A stretch of 10,587 nucleotides of DNA from an uncultured Marinilabiliaceae bacterium. GTDB taxonomy: Bacteria; Bacteroidota; Bacteroidia; Bacteroidales; Marinilabiliaceae. The translations under genes and the position numbers were made by a program. The notes below the pieces were generated by a model. It did not search any database. It saw only the letters and a list, made by a program, of their open reading frames with translations, and was not told the origin of the DNA. The stretch spans positions 1 through 10,587 of the forward strand of contig CAJONN010000053.1 in NCBI GenBank assembly GCA_905235955.1. The letters run 5' to 3'. Positions 1 through 7,536 of this stretch are shown piece by piece; position 1 is the stretch's first letter, and each line of letters starts with the position of its first letter.

Positions 1-240
1 GCCACTCCGCTAAAAATTATCTTCGCTCCGCTAAACGATTTTAACTCGCTTCGCTCAAACAGAAAATCGTTTTTAACGCTTCGCTACGATAATTTTCTTG
101 ACGCTCCGTGCCAAAGGCGACAACCGCGAGGTGAAAATCGGGTTCCGTGCTAATTGTTGGAAATTAATATGTTGGGTATATTCTTTTCGCCCATTCTCAT
201 AGCTTATTTTCTGTGCATTTTTCACTTGCGAAACTTGAGT
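1..240 (-). repeat. Left copy of structured inverted repeat element
   Basis: Non-coding sequence downstream of the RNase H gene, given on the minus strand so that it reads in the same direction as that gene. The core, 42-150, matches the reverse complement of 10479-10587 at 107 of 109 positions; the differences are at 88 and 100. Beyond the core the two copies diverge, with patchy similarity over 151-223, then match again at 224-240 (acttgcgaaacttgagt) with one mismatch to 10407-10423. Positions 1-41 continue the element past the point where the right copy is cut by the window edge. No convincing protein is encoded: the frames are short and interrupted. The element could be a dispersed MITE- or REP-like repeat or a 3'-end RNA structure. 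The repeat itself is certain; its function is not known. Positions 241-298, between the element and the RNase H stop codon, show no clear terminator or gene. Confidence 0.9.
13..96 (-). other. Large two-part hairpin inside the left repeat
   Basis: Two nested sets of perfectly complementary arms are visible. The inner pair is 33-42 with 63-72 (10 bp, aaacgatttt with aaaatcgttt) around a 20-nt loop at 43-62. The outer pair is 13-21 with 88-96 (9 bp, aaaattatc with gataatttt). They are separated by an interior loop of 11 nt on one side and 15 nt on the other, and both sides of that loop carry CGCTYCGCT-like words. The arrangement suggests a folded RNA or cruciform DNA. The stems are mostly A/T, and there is no clean U-tract after a GC-rich stem, so it is not a textbook intrinsic terminator. 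The inner hairpin arms are only partly contained in the right copy before the window ends. Confidence 0.6.
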
Positions 241-298
241 ATATCAATTTTTGCACATAGCTATATTCCCTGTGGATGTTGGAAATAGTGCAGAAGTT

Positions 299-922
299 TT
301 ATTGTTGTTTTCTGCCAAAGTCGGCGGGTATCTCGCCCCATATTTCGGTAGGCCATTTTACTATGGGGGTGGTATATGTGTTTTCGGCAAGCCATTTTTC
401 GGCCCGATATACTAATGTGAGTAGCTCTACGGTGCGTGGTGTTTGCTCAAGCTTGGTGTTGCATTTTTTCTTTTTTACCCAAGATATGGCTGTTAGCGAG
501 TCGCTGTATATAGTAATGTCTGGTGTGTTGTGTTGCTTGAGCAGTGCTAAGGCATGTACTATTGCCAAAAATTCGCCTATGTTGTTTGTGCCAAAGTCAA
601 ATTTCAGGTGAAATATCTCTTTGTTGTCCCACAACGATACGCCTCTATATTCCATTTTGCCCGGGTTGTGAGCGCATGCTGCGTCTACGGCTATGCTACG
701 TTCGAGGGGTTTGTCGGTGGTGGGCATATTGGCTTTGGAGCGGTTGAATTTGATTGCTGGCGCGCCTGCTTCATACGCTTTTTCTGCCTCTTCTTTTGTT
801 GAAAATGATTTGTAGCGTGCGCCTGAGAAGTCGGTTATTTGAGCTTTAGCATCGTCCCAATTGTCGTATACACCTTCTTCTCTGCCGTTCCAAACAACGT
901 AATATTTTTTTTGTTTTGCCAT
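299..922 (-). CDS. Ribonuclease H with N-terminal viroplasmin domain
   Basis: A 207-residue cytoplasmic RNase H family protein, expected to cleave the RNA strand of RNA-DNA hybrids such as R-loops and Okazaki primers. Residues 3-50 form a caulimovirus viroplasmin-type domain (KYYVVWNGREEGVYDNW, then YKSFSTKEEAEKAY), which in RNase H proteins binds hybrid or double-stranded nucleic acid. Residues from about 75 onward form the RNase H fold. The four expected acidic catalytic residues are visible: D80 (SIAVDAAC), E117 (NNIGEFLA), D141 (IYSDSLTA) and D201 (EIPADFGRK). The arrangement of viroplasmin plus RNase H is common in Bacteroidota and Firmicutes. The start lies 7 bp after the marC stop, so the two genes are probably cotranscribed. 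It is complete with no damage, and the assignment is firm. A specific symbol is not given because rnhA is usually applied to the shorter form without the viroplasmin domain. Confidence 0.93.
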   Translation of the reverse strand: MAKQKKYYVVWNGREEGVYDNWDDAKAQITDFSGARYKSFSTKEEAEKAYEAGAPAIKFNRSKANMPTTDKPLERSIAVDAACAHNPGKMEYRGVSLWDNKEIFHLKFDFGTNNIGEFLAIVHALALLKQHNTPDITIYSDSLTAISWVKKKKCNTKLEQTPRTVELLTLVYRAEKWLAENTYTTPIVKWPTEIWGEIPADFGRKQQ

Positions 923-929
923 ATTTTTG

Positions 930-1520
930 TTAATGTCCTACTTGTTCTATTAGTATGGCTAAGTTGCTTGTAAATAGCTTGATAGCCATAGCTAATACTA
1001 TTATGCCAAAAAATTTCTTTAGCACATATAGTCCGCCTGCGCCCATCAGTCGCGCCATCAGTTTGGTAGAGCTGAGTAGGGTGTAAACCCATATCATATT
1101 GAGAATTAGTCCAATAGTTATGTTTATGGTAGAATATTCAGCTCGCATCGACAGCAGTGCAGTAAATGTGCCCGGACCAGCCAAAAGCGGAAATGCTAAT
1201 GGCACGAGCGACGATACGCCTGCAGGTGAGTCTTGCTTGAATATCTCAAGTCCGCATACCATCTCAAGCCCTATGATGAACAATACTATTGCGCCTGCCA
1301 CTGAAAACGATTTCAGGTCGACACCAAAAAGCGACAATAGTGCTTCGCCCAAAAACATAAAGAGCATCAGTATTACAAAAGCTGCCAATGTTGTTTTGAG
1401 TGGCGAAATTTCTATGCCTTTTTCGCGCAAAGATACTACAATTGGCATCGATCCGAGCATGTCTATTACTGCAAATAGCACTATGAACGATGAAAATATT
1501 TCGAGTGAATTGATATCCAT
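930..1520 (-). CDS. MarC family integral membrane protein
   Basis: A 196-residue, highly hydrophobic inner-membrane protein matching the MarC (UPF0056) family in length and pattern, with about six predicted membrane segments. Recognisable family features are the N-terminal FIVLFAVIDMLGSMPIVVSL segment (in E. coli relatives this region reads similar to DPxGxxP), the glycine-rich AGAIVLFIIGLEMV helix, and the PLAFPLLAGPGTFTALL segment in the middle. MarC was once linked to multiple antibiotic resistance, but that link was not upheld, and the family's substrate is unknown. It is the first gene of a two-gene unit with RNase H, 7 bp apart, and has its own promoter upstream. The ATG at 1518-1520 gives an N-terminus that runs straight into the first helix, and no upstream in-frame extension is needed. 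Family assignment is confident; biochemical role is not known. Confidence 0.9.
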   Translation of the reverse strand: MDINSLEIFSSFIVLFAVIDMLGSMPIVVSLREKGIEISPLKTTLAAFVILMLFMFLGEALLSLFGVDLKSFSVAGAIVLFIIGLEMVCGLEIFKQDSPAGVSSLVPLAFPLLAGPGTFTALLSMRAEYSTINITIGLILNMIWVYTLLSSTKLMARLMGAGGLYVLKKFFGIIVLAMAIKLFTSNLAILIEQVGH

Positions 1521-1566
1521 AGTTTATTTTATTTGTTTAAAATTACACACTTTATATATTCGTTTG

Positions 1567-1597
1567 CAAATATAATTAACAAATATCTATTTAAAAA
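1567..1597 (-). promoter_or_regulatory. Putative Bacteroidota-type promoter for marC-RNase H
   Basis: On the minus strand a TATATTTG box (1567-1574) matches the Bacteroidota -7 consensus TAnnTTTG exactly. A TTTT (1594-1597) lies 19 bp upstream, where TTTG is expected for the -33 element. The box is about 47 bp upstream of the marC ATG, and the intervening leader is A/T-rich. The region is naturally A/T-rich, so chance matches are possible. A second near-match (TTTG, 18 bp, GATATTTG) lies slightly further upstream. Confidence 0.45.
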
Positions 1598-1746
1598 GTA
1601 TTTTTCAAACAAATTACGATTGTTATGATGGTTTTGTTAAGCCATTTGCAACTATTTTTTTCTCAACCTATGTCCTATTTTCTTTTTTATTACGACGTAG
1701 TATTTGGTCTCTTTGTGAGCAAGGTACTACAACGGCATTTGAAATA

Positions 1747-1787
1747 AAAAACAGACCATACGGCAATGTGTCGTATGGTCTGTTTTT
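1747..1787 (-). terminator. Intrinsic terminator after the aquaporin gene
   Basis: A perfect 16-bp inverted repeat: aaaaacagaccatacg at 1747-1762 pairs with cgtatggtctgttttt at 1772-1787 around a 9-nt loop. It begins 18 nt after the aquaporin stop codon. Read on the minus strand, the stem is followed by a run of T residues. The arms are also flanked by A/T tracts on the plus strand, so it could act in both directions, though no plus-strand gene is seen just before it. It most likely closes the six-gene operon and separates it from the marC promoter. The rest of 1521-1804 holds only A/T-rich spacer and a weak imperfect hairpin at 1697-1730. Confidence 0.92.
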
Positions 1788-1804
1788 ATGTTTATTGCAT
1801 ATTG

Positions 1805-2494
1805 TTATTGTTTTTCACCGCAGCAGCAGTCGCTACCAATTATTTTCCAAACAACTGCAGCCAATGCGCCACCAATAAACGGACCTACTATGAATATCCA
1901 CAAGTTGTTGAGTGCTGTGCCACCTTGGAATATGGCAGGAGCTATTGAGCGAGCGGGGTTTACTGATGTGCCTGTATAGCGTATGCAAACGAGGTGAACC
2001 AATACGAGGCTCAAGCCAATAGCCAAGCCAGCAAGGTTGCCTGCGCCTTTCTTCTCGTCAGTTGTGCCAAGCACTACCAATACAAATACGAATGTGAAGA
2101 ATATTTCGGCCAGCAAACCGCCTGTTGCGTTTACACCTGCTTGTAGGTCGTTGGCACCTGTGCCACTAAGACCATCGACATTGGATGTGAGTGCATAGAG
2201 TATGGCAGAGCCAAGGAATGCGCCTATCAGCTGAAATGCCATATACAATACGCTATCTTTAGCACTTATCCTACCTGACAATAGTGCACCAAGTGTGATG
2301 GCTGGGTTGATATGGCAACCGCTGATGCCACCAATTGTGTATGCCATAGCAACTACTGCTAAGCCAAATGCCAACGATGTGCCTACTACTGCCGGGATGT
2401 TTTCAGTAGGGTTACAACCCAAGCTTACTGCCACGCCACATCCCATCAAGACGAGCACCATAGTGCCCACCATTTCTGCTAAATACTTTTTCAT
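1805..2494 (-). CDS. aqpZ: Aquaporin Z-type water channel
   Basis: A 229-residue MIP-family channel of the usual bacterial aquaporin length, with six membrane helices and two re-entrant half-helices. Both signature loops are intact: HINPAITLGA (NPA at 63-65) and GTSVNPARS (NPA at 179-181). The aromatic/arginine selectivity filter can be placed by comparison with E. coli AqpZ as F43, H167, T176 and R182. That is the narrow water-selective set; the glycerol-facilitator type would have Gly/Phe and a wider pore. It should mediate rapid passive water movement across the inner membrane during osmotic shifts. The C-terminal tail carries three adjacent cysteines (SDCCCGEKQ, residues 223-225), which is unusual and not needed for the channel fold. 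It is the last gene of the envelope operon, 38 bp after the lipoprotein gene, and is followed by a strong terminator. Function is confidently assigned; the symbol follows from the filter residues. Confidence 0.94.
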   Translation of the reverse strand: MKKYLAEMVGTMVLVLMGCGVAVSLGCNPTENIPAVVGTSLAFGLAVVAMAYTIGGISGCHINPAITLGALLSGRISAKDSVLYMAFQLIGAFLGSAILYALTSNVDGLSGTGANDLQAGVNATGGLLAEIFFTFVFVLVVLGTTDEKKGAGNLAGLAIGLSLVLVHLVCIRYTGTSVNPARSIAPAIFQGGTALNNLWIFIVGPFIGGALAAVVWKIIGSDCCCGEKQ

Positions 2495-2532
2495 AATGTT
2501 TTAAAATTAAGGTTAAAGGTTTTATTGTTATT

Positions 2533-2952
2533 TTAGTTTGCTATTTCTTCTGGTTCTATTTTTACTATTGTTTCTTTGTGTGTCCGAGAGCTTTTGTATA
2601 GCCAAATCAGTGGTAGCCGGCAATTTTTGGCGTTGCTGGCGAGTTCGTTGAGATAGCTTCTCATGTCGATGCTGCTTACGTTGATGTTGTTTAGCATTGT
2701 TTGTTTTATGCTGCTTGCTTTCCCATCTACGTAGTTGGCTTGATATAGGTTTTCGTCATATTCTATCGTAAAGAGCACGCAAGTGTCGGTTAGCTCTACT
2801 TTGGTTTGCATCATACCTTCGTTGATAGGCATCGGGCATTTTTCGCATTCGGCTCTTACTATGTTTTCGAGCTCAAATTTGTATATGTTGTTGCAACTAT
2901 TGAGTGTTGCAACAAGTGCTATGGCTGAAAGTATGTGCAATATTGGCTTCAT
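2533..2952 (-). CDS. Small cysteine-containing lipoprotein, function unknown
   Basis: The product is predicted at 139 residues. The frame stays open upstream to an ATG at 3013-3015, but that would add 21 residues overlapping kdtA and place a charged stretch before the signal peptide. The ATG at 2950-2952 gives a proper lipoprotein signal instead: MKP, a hydrophobic segment, then the lipobox LNSC with the lipidated cysteine at residue 20. It lies 23 bp after the kdtA stop. The mature part is a small soluble domain with a CEKC (CxxC) pair at residues 36-39 and further cysteines at 58 and 111. These could form disulfides or bind metal, but nothing in the sequence settles this. No known family was recognised. 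It is likely anchored to the envelope and cotranscribed with kdtA and the aquaporin gene. The gene is well supported; the function is not. Confidence 0.85.
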   Translation of the reverse strand: MKPILHILSAIALVATLNSCNNIYKFELENIVRAECEKCPMPINEGMMQTKVELTDTCVLFTIEYDENLYQANYVDGKASSIKQTMLNNINVSSIDMRSYLNELASNAKNCRLPLIWLYKSSRTHKETIVKIEPEEIAN

Positions 2953-2975
2953 TTTTTTTGTGTTTTTGGTGGAGC

Positions 2976-4223
2976 TCAAAATATGTCGTGCATCACCATG
3001 TCGGTAGCGCCACACATGCTCTTTACGTAGTTGTCGGCAGCTATGCCAGCTTGTTTTAGCTTTTGCTCGTCGGAGCGTAGTGTGGTTATTATTTGCTCAA
3101 AGTCGGCTTGTGTTCTCACGCAATATCCTGCACCACAGTTTATTAGGTCTACTGCTTCTTTGAATTTTTTGTGGTTTGGTCCGAAGATGACTGGTATGCC
3201 GTAGGTGGCTGCTTCAAGTGTGTTGTGTATGCCTTTGCCAAATCCACCTCCTATGTAGGCTATTTGTCCATATTTATATATGGCTGAGAGTAGTCCGATG
3301 GTGTCAACTATCATTACTTGGTAGTTTTCTGGGTCGGCGGGCGGATTGGTATAGAAGAAACTTTGTGCACCAATTCGAGCTTGCAATTTTTCTACACGGC
3401 TACGATCTACTTCATGTGTGGCTACAATGAGTTTTAGTCGACCTTGTTTTTGGCTGTTGGCATTGAGGAAGTATGGTAGGTATACGTCTTCATCGGGTTC
3501 CCACGAACTACCTGCTACCATTATAGTTTGTGCGCCTATAGCAAAACGCCTTGCTATGTCTACGTTGGCCGATGCTTCGGCTATTTTTCTTACGCGGTCA
3601 AATCGGGTGTCGCCTGCTACGGTGTAGTTGCTTATGCCAATGCTGTCGAGCAGTGTTGCCGATGCTGTATCTTGTATGTAGATGTGGCGGAATACGTGTA
3701 GCATATCTCTAAACCACTCGCCATACCATTTAAAGAAGGCTTGTTGGTAGCGGAAGATGACTGACACACCATAGGTTGGTATGTTGTGTTTTTTGAGTGT
3801 TTTGAGGAAGAAATGCCAAAATTCGTATTTTACAAATATAGCTACTTCGGGGTTTATGGCTTCAATAAATCGGCGTGCGTTTGATGGTCCGTCGGCAGGT
3901 AGATAGCAAACGAGGTCGGCCATGGCATAGTTTTTTCTCACTTCGTAGCCTGATGGCGAATAGAATGTGAGTACTATTTTTTTGTTTGGATATTTTTCTT
4001 TGATGGCTTCAATTATTGGTCTGCCTTGCTCAAATTCGCCAAGTGAGGCTGCATGTATCCAAACGCATTTTTGGCTATTGTCGTAGTTTTGCAACTTTTG
4101 CCAAGTTTGTTTGCGTCCTTTGCTAAGTTGTGAGGCTTTTTCGTTGAAGAGCGATGCTATTTTTACGCCCACTGAATAGGTCCATGTTCCAATGAGGTAT
4201 ATTAGCGATATTAGTTTTTTCAT
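2976..4223 (-). CDS. waaA: 3-deoxy-D-manno-octulosonic acid (Kdo) transferase
   Basis: A 415-residue protein of typical length for the Kdo transferase WaaA (KdtA), a GT-B glycosyltransferase of family GT30. It moves Kdo from CMP-Kdo to lipid IVA on the cytoplasmic face of the inner membrane, the first step of LPS core assembly. An N-terminal hydrophobic anchor (about residues 3-20) is followed by the acceptor-side domain with the signature WIHAASLGEFEQGRP; E63 in this motif corresponds to the catalytic general base. FVKYEFWHFF (about 132-141) is also family-typical. The donor domain contains VAGSSWEPDED and LIVATHEVDRS, then GGGFGKGIHNTLEAATYG and GPNHKKFKEA near the C-terminus, all characteristic. 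It follows the SpoIIE-type gene after 49 bp. Bacteroidota members often transfer a single Kdo, but the number transferred here cannot be told from sequence. The assignment is firm. Confidence 0.95.
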   Translation of the reverse strand: MKKLISLIYLIGTWTYSVGVKIASLFNEKASQLSKGRKQTWQKLQNYDNSQKCVWIHAASLGEFEQGRPIIEAIKEKYPNKKIVLTFYSPSGYEVRKNYAMADLVCYLPADGPSNARRFIEAINPEVAIFVKYEFWHFFLKTLKKHNIPTYGVSVIFRYQQAFFKWYGEWFRDMLHVFRHIYIQDTASATLLDSIGISNYTVAGDTRFDRVRKIAEASANVDIARRFAIGAQTIMVAGSSWEPDEDVYLPYFLNANSQKQGRLKLIVATHEVDRSRVEKLQARIGAQSFFYTNPPADPENYQVMIVDTIGLLSAIYKYGQIAYIGGGFGKGIHNTLEAATYGIPVIFGPNHKKFKEAVDLINCGAGYCVRTQADFEQIITTLRSDEQKLKQAGIAADNYVKSMCGATDMVMHDIF

Positions 4224-4272
4224 CGTTGTGTGTATATGTGTGTTGTTATTTTTTCTTTATTAATAATAAATA

Positions 4273-7200
4273 TTATGCCCAAGGTTCAAAGCCGATAACT
4301 GATATGTCGTCGGTTTGGTCGTTGGCACCTTTCCACTCTTGCATTCGCCTGTTGAGCTGGCTCTTTTGGTCGTTGGCTGGCAGTTTGTGTATGTAGAGTA
4401 GTAGCTGTTTGAGCCTGCGATGTTTGAATTTTTTGTGTTCTGGTCCGCCAAATTGGTCTACATATCCGTCAGAGAACATGTAGAACATGTCGCCATTGCA
4501 GCACTCTATCATTTGGCTATTATATTTTATGTCGGTGTTGTCGGTCAATATATTGTTTGTGCCTATTGAGTGTCTGTCGCCATGGTAGGTGAGTATGTCG
4601 TTGTCGCGTATGATGTATAGGTCGTTCATGGCACCGGCAAAGTTTATTTTTTTCTCTTTGTGATGTATTACGCATAGTGTCATGTCCATACCTTCGTTGA
4701 ACTCTTCGTTGTTTTTGCGTTTGATGAGTGTGCTGTGTATGTCTCTATGTAGGTACGTGAGTATGGTGCCTGCGTCGTCTATTTTTTGGCGCATTATGAT
4801 GTTGTAGAGGTGGTCTATTCCTACTATTGATATGAATGCGCCGGGCACACCATGACCTGTACAATCGGCTGAGATGATGAATGTTTTGTCGTCGCGATGA
4901 TAGATGCTGTAGAAGTCGCCGCTCACTATGTCGCGAGGCATATAGTATACAAATATTTTGTCGAATAATTTCTCAAAGCCACTGATTGGTGGCATGAGCG
5001 ACTCTTGTATTCGTTTGGCATATTTGATGCTGTCTTCTTGGTCTTTGTGTAGCTTGGCAAGTCGGTTGCGTTGTGCCTCTACCAGTTTTTTGGCGCGTGC
5101 TTCGTTCTCTATCTGCTTCATGTGTTTGTTGATGGTGCGGAAGCGTATGTCAATAAGGAACCATATACTTACCAATATTAGTATGATGTAGAATACTATG
5201 GCTGTGTTGCTAAACCATAGTGGGGGCACTATGTCGATGTAGAATACACGAGTGGTGTCGGTCCAAACTTTGTCGCTATTGCTGGCTCGCACTTCAACTC
5301 GGTATATGTCAGGTAGCGGACCAGATATTATTATGCTGTTGCGGTCGGTTAGCGGTGTCCATTCGTCGTCGTTGATTCGATATAAAAATTCGTTGCGCGA
5401 TGGTAGTGTAAAGTCTGATGAGGCTATTTCTATGCGCAATGAGGCTCGCAACAAGTATTTTACTCTGAAGAGTGTGTCGCTAATTGTGCTGGCCGATGTC
5501 TCTTTGCCTGATTGTCCGTAGGTTATGTTGCTAACAAAGGCATTGGGTCGCACATCGTTGAGCTGTATTTTGTCCATCTGAATGTAGTTCAGATTGGTAG
5601 CATTGCCAACGTATAGTTGTTGTTGGTATCTGGCAAACTGGTGGCAGTCGTTGCCCATGCGTGTCAGTCCGTCGTGATGGTTGAACATATATATATGTTC
5701 TGAGCCAACTTTTACGTAGCCTACGCCACGGTTGGTGCTTAGCCAAATGTCGCCATTGGTGTTGCTCACTATGTCATATACCATAGTGTTGCTTAGCTGG
5801 TTGTTGAATGGTGCCTGATTTATAGTTTGTGTCTCTTTGTTGTATATCCAAATGCCTGATATTGTGCTTATCAATATCATTTTGCCATAGTCTTCAAACG
5901 ATGTGGTGTTGTTGAATGTGCCAAGTTCTTTGAGGTCAACAAATATGCTGTCGCCTACTTCCATTACAAATGAGCCGCTCTCTGTACCTGACCATATACG
6001 TCCGTCAACATCAGCATATACTACGTTGACGTTTTCTATGCCGTGCGAGGCGCTGGGGTAGCGCACTGTTTTTACACCGTTGTATTTGTATAGGCCTACT
6101 TGTGTGGCAAACCATATATTGCCAAGGCAGTCTTCGCTCATAAAGTTTATTATGCATTGTCCGCCGAGCGAAGCTATTATTGAGTCGGTTATCTCTATGG
6201 GAGTGAATGGTGTTTGAGTTTTGGGTTTGTATATGAGCGCACCTTGTGTGGTGCCAAAAAGCACATCGCCATTTCGTCTTACGTAGATTGAGTGTACGTT
6301 GCGTTGTGGTACTTGTATGTGTTCTGATGTTCGGTTATAAGTGTCTATTTTTAGCACTCCATCAGCCCCGCATGCTGCCCACACTTCTCTGCTCTTGCAA
6401 GCATATATGTCGTATGTTTCGTAGTTTAGTGGTATGTTGGGTTGCGCTATGTTGATGTTGCGTATTTTGGGGCGCTTCATGTCAAGTTTTATCAAGCCAG
6501 CATTGCTTGTGGCAAGCCAAAGTATTTGATTCTCATCTTCATACATATTGTTTACCACACTATGTGGGTCGAGGTAGAATTGTAGGTTTTGTACCTCTCT
6601 TATCTTTTGCTTTGATGGTATCCACTTGGCAAGGTGATTATTGGCGTATGCTATCCAAAAGTTTGAGTTGTAGTCTCTTATGATGCGTTGTACTGGCTCG
6701 CCTTTTAGTATTGGCTCTTGGCTAAATTGTTGTGTGTTGATGTTGTATGAGAATAGTCCTACTGATGTGGCCAAATATATGGTACTGTCAGTTGCTGCAC
6801 AGATGTCGTTGATGTTGCCCTTGGTGTTTTGTATTGTTTTGGTCTTTTCTGTATCTATGTCGAGTAGGGTAAATGTTGTTTTGTTTAGTAGCAGTACTAT
6901 ATACTTGTCGTTTGGCATTGCCTCTATGTGCATATAGTCTGTTTTTGCACCTATGTGCTGTTTGCGTGGTGCAAGTACTATTTTGCTTTGCTCACCGTTG
7001 TTTTTGTCTATTTTCAGCACTATGTTGGGGTAGGCTACATATATGTAGTCGCCCAATGTGTAGATGCTATATGCGCTGTTGTATTCGGTTAGGTTGCTTG
7101 GCGAGTCGTCTATTGGTGTGTTCTGAAATTTGCCATTGTAAAGGTCAAGGTGTATTAGTCCGCCATTGCGCATTGCCGCATATATATATCTGCCCGAACT

Positions 7201-7518
7201 TTTTATTGAGCTTATGTCTTTGCCCCACACGGCACTTGTGTCATCTTTTTCTGATATGTAGTTTTTAAACACATAGCCGTCGAAGGTGTTGATGCCATCG
7301 TTGGTGCCTATCCAAAGTATGCCGTTTTCGTCCTCCTCTATACACGATATGTAGTTGCTTGTCAGTCCATTGTCTATTGTATAATGATCCATATTGCACA
7401 CCGAAAGGTATTCGGTTGCAATATCTTTGGGGGCAATGTTGTTTTGGGCGCTGATCGATACCCAATTGGCAGTAGCTGCAAAGATAAATGATATTATATA
7501 AGCTCTCAGCTTCGGCAT
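4273..7518 (-). CDS. Periplasmic propeller sensor with SpoIIE/PP2C phosphatase output
   Basis: A 1081-residue membrane signalling protein. Residues 1-24 look like a signal peptide ending SISAQ. From about 40 to 680 there are repeated two-component-regulator propeller blades, the first reading IDNGLTSNYISCIEEDENG then LWIGTNDGINTFDG; such blades form periplasmic ligand-sensing beta-propellers. About 690-762 is a Y_Y_Y domain. A transmembrane helix (about 771-790) and a charged coiled-coil linker (about 795-830) follow. Residues 850-1081 form a SpoIIE-type PP2C Ser/Thr phosphatase with all metal-site motifs visible: DIVSGDFY (D863, D868), ADCTGHGVPGAF (D885), FSDGYVDQFGG (D1017) and QTDDISVIGF (D1070, D1071). 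It has no histidine kinase, receiver or DNA-binding domain. The likely action is Mn/Mg-dependent dephosphorylation of a phosphoserine or phosphothreonine protein, classically a STAS anti-anti-sigma factor, in response to a periplasmic signal. No such partner is encoded here. It lies 18 bp after dxr and 49 bp before waaA. The domain assignment is firm; ligand and target are unknown. Confidence 0.93.
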   Translation of the reverse strand: MPKLRAYIISFIFAATANWVSISAQNNIAPKDIATEYLSVCNMDHYTIDNGLTSNYISCIEEDENGILWIGTNDGINTFDGYVFKNYISEKDDTSAVWGKDISSIKSSGRYIYAAMRNGGLIHLDLYNGKFQNTPIDDSPSNLTEYNSAYSIYTLGDYIYVAYPNIVLKIDKNNGEQSKIVLAPRKQHIGAKTDYMHIEAMPNDKYIVLLLNKTTFTLLDIDTEKTKTIQNTKGNINDICAATDSTIYLATSVGLFSYNINTQQFSQEPILKGEPVQRIIRDYNSNFWIAYANNHLAKWIPSKQKIREVQNLQFYLDPHSVVNNMYEDENQILWLATSNAGLIKLDMKRPKIRNINIAQPNIPLNYETYDIYACKSREVWAACGADGVLKIDTYNRTSEHIQVPQRNVHSIYVRRNGDVLFGTTQGALIYKPKTQTPFTPIEITDSIIASLGGQCIINFMSEDCLGNIWFATQVGLYKYNGVKTVRYPSASHGIENVNVVYADVDGRIWSGTESGSFVMEVGDSIFVDLKELGTFNNTTSFEDYGKMILISTISGIWIYNKETQTINQAPFNNQLSNTMVYDIVSNTNGDIWLSTNRGVGYVKVGSEHIYMFNHHDGLTRMGNDCHQFARYQQQLYVGNATNLNYIQMDKIQLNDVRPNAFVSNITYGQSGKETSASTISDTLFRVKYLLRASLRIEIASSDFTLPSRNEFLYRINDDEWTPLTDRNSIIISGPLPDIYRVEVRASNSDKVWTDTTRVFYIDIVPPLWFSNTAIVFYIILILVSIWFLIDIRFRTINKHMKQIENEARAKKLVEAQRNRLAKLHKDQEDSIKYAKRIQESLMPPISGFEKLFDKIFVYYMPRDIVSGDFYSIYHRDDKTFIISADCTGHGVPGAFISIVGIDHLYNIIMRQKIDDAGTILTYLHRDIHSTLIKRKNNEEFNEGMDMTLCVIHHKEKKINFAGAMNDLYIIRDNDILTYHGDRHSIGTNNILTDNTDIKYNSQMIECCNGDMFYMFSDGYVDQFGGPEHKKFKHRRLKQLLLYIHKLPANDQKSQLNRRMQEWKGANDQTDDISVIGFEPWA

Positions 7519-7536
7519 ATATGCGCGTGTATACGT

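Noticed and set aside
1099..1575. 158-codon plus-strand frame opposite marC
   Set aside because: It is antisense to a clear MarC protein, has a compositionally biased translation, and runs into the marC promoter region; treated as a shadow.
1697..1730. Imperfect hairpin with gtagta and tactac arms
   Set aside because: Only 6 bp are perfectly paired around a loop of about 22 nt, with no T-tract; too weak beside the perfect terminator at 1747-1787.
2953..3015. Upstream ATG extending the lipoprotein by 21 residues
   Set aside because: The extension overlaps the end of waaA and puts a polar, charged stretch before the signal peptide; the internal ATG gives a standard lipoprotein signal.
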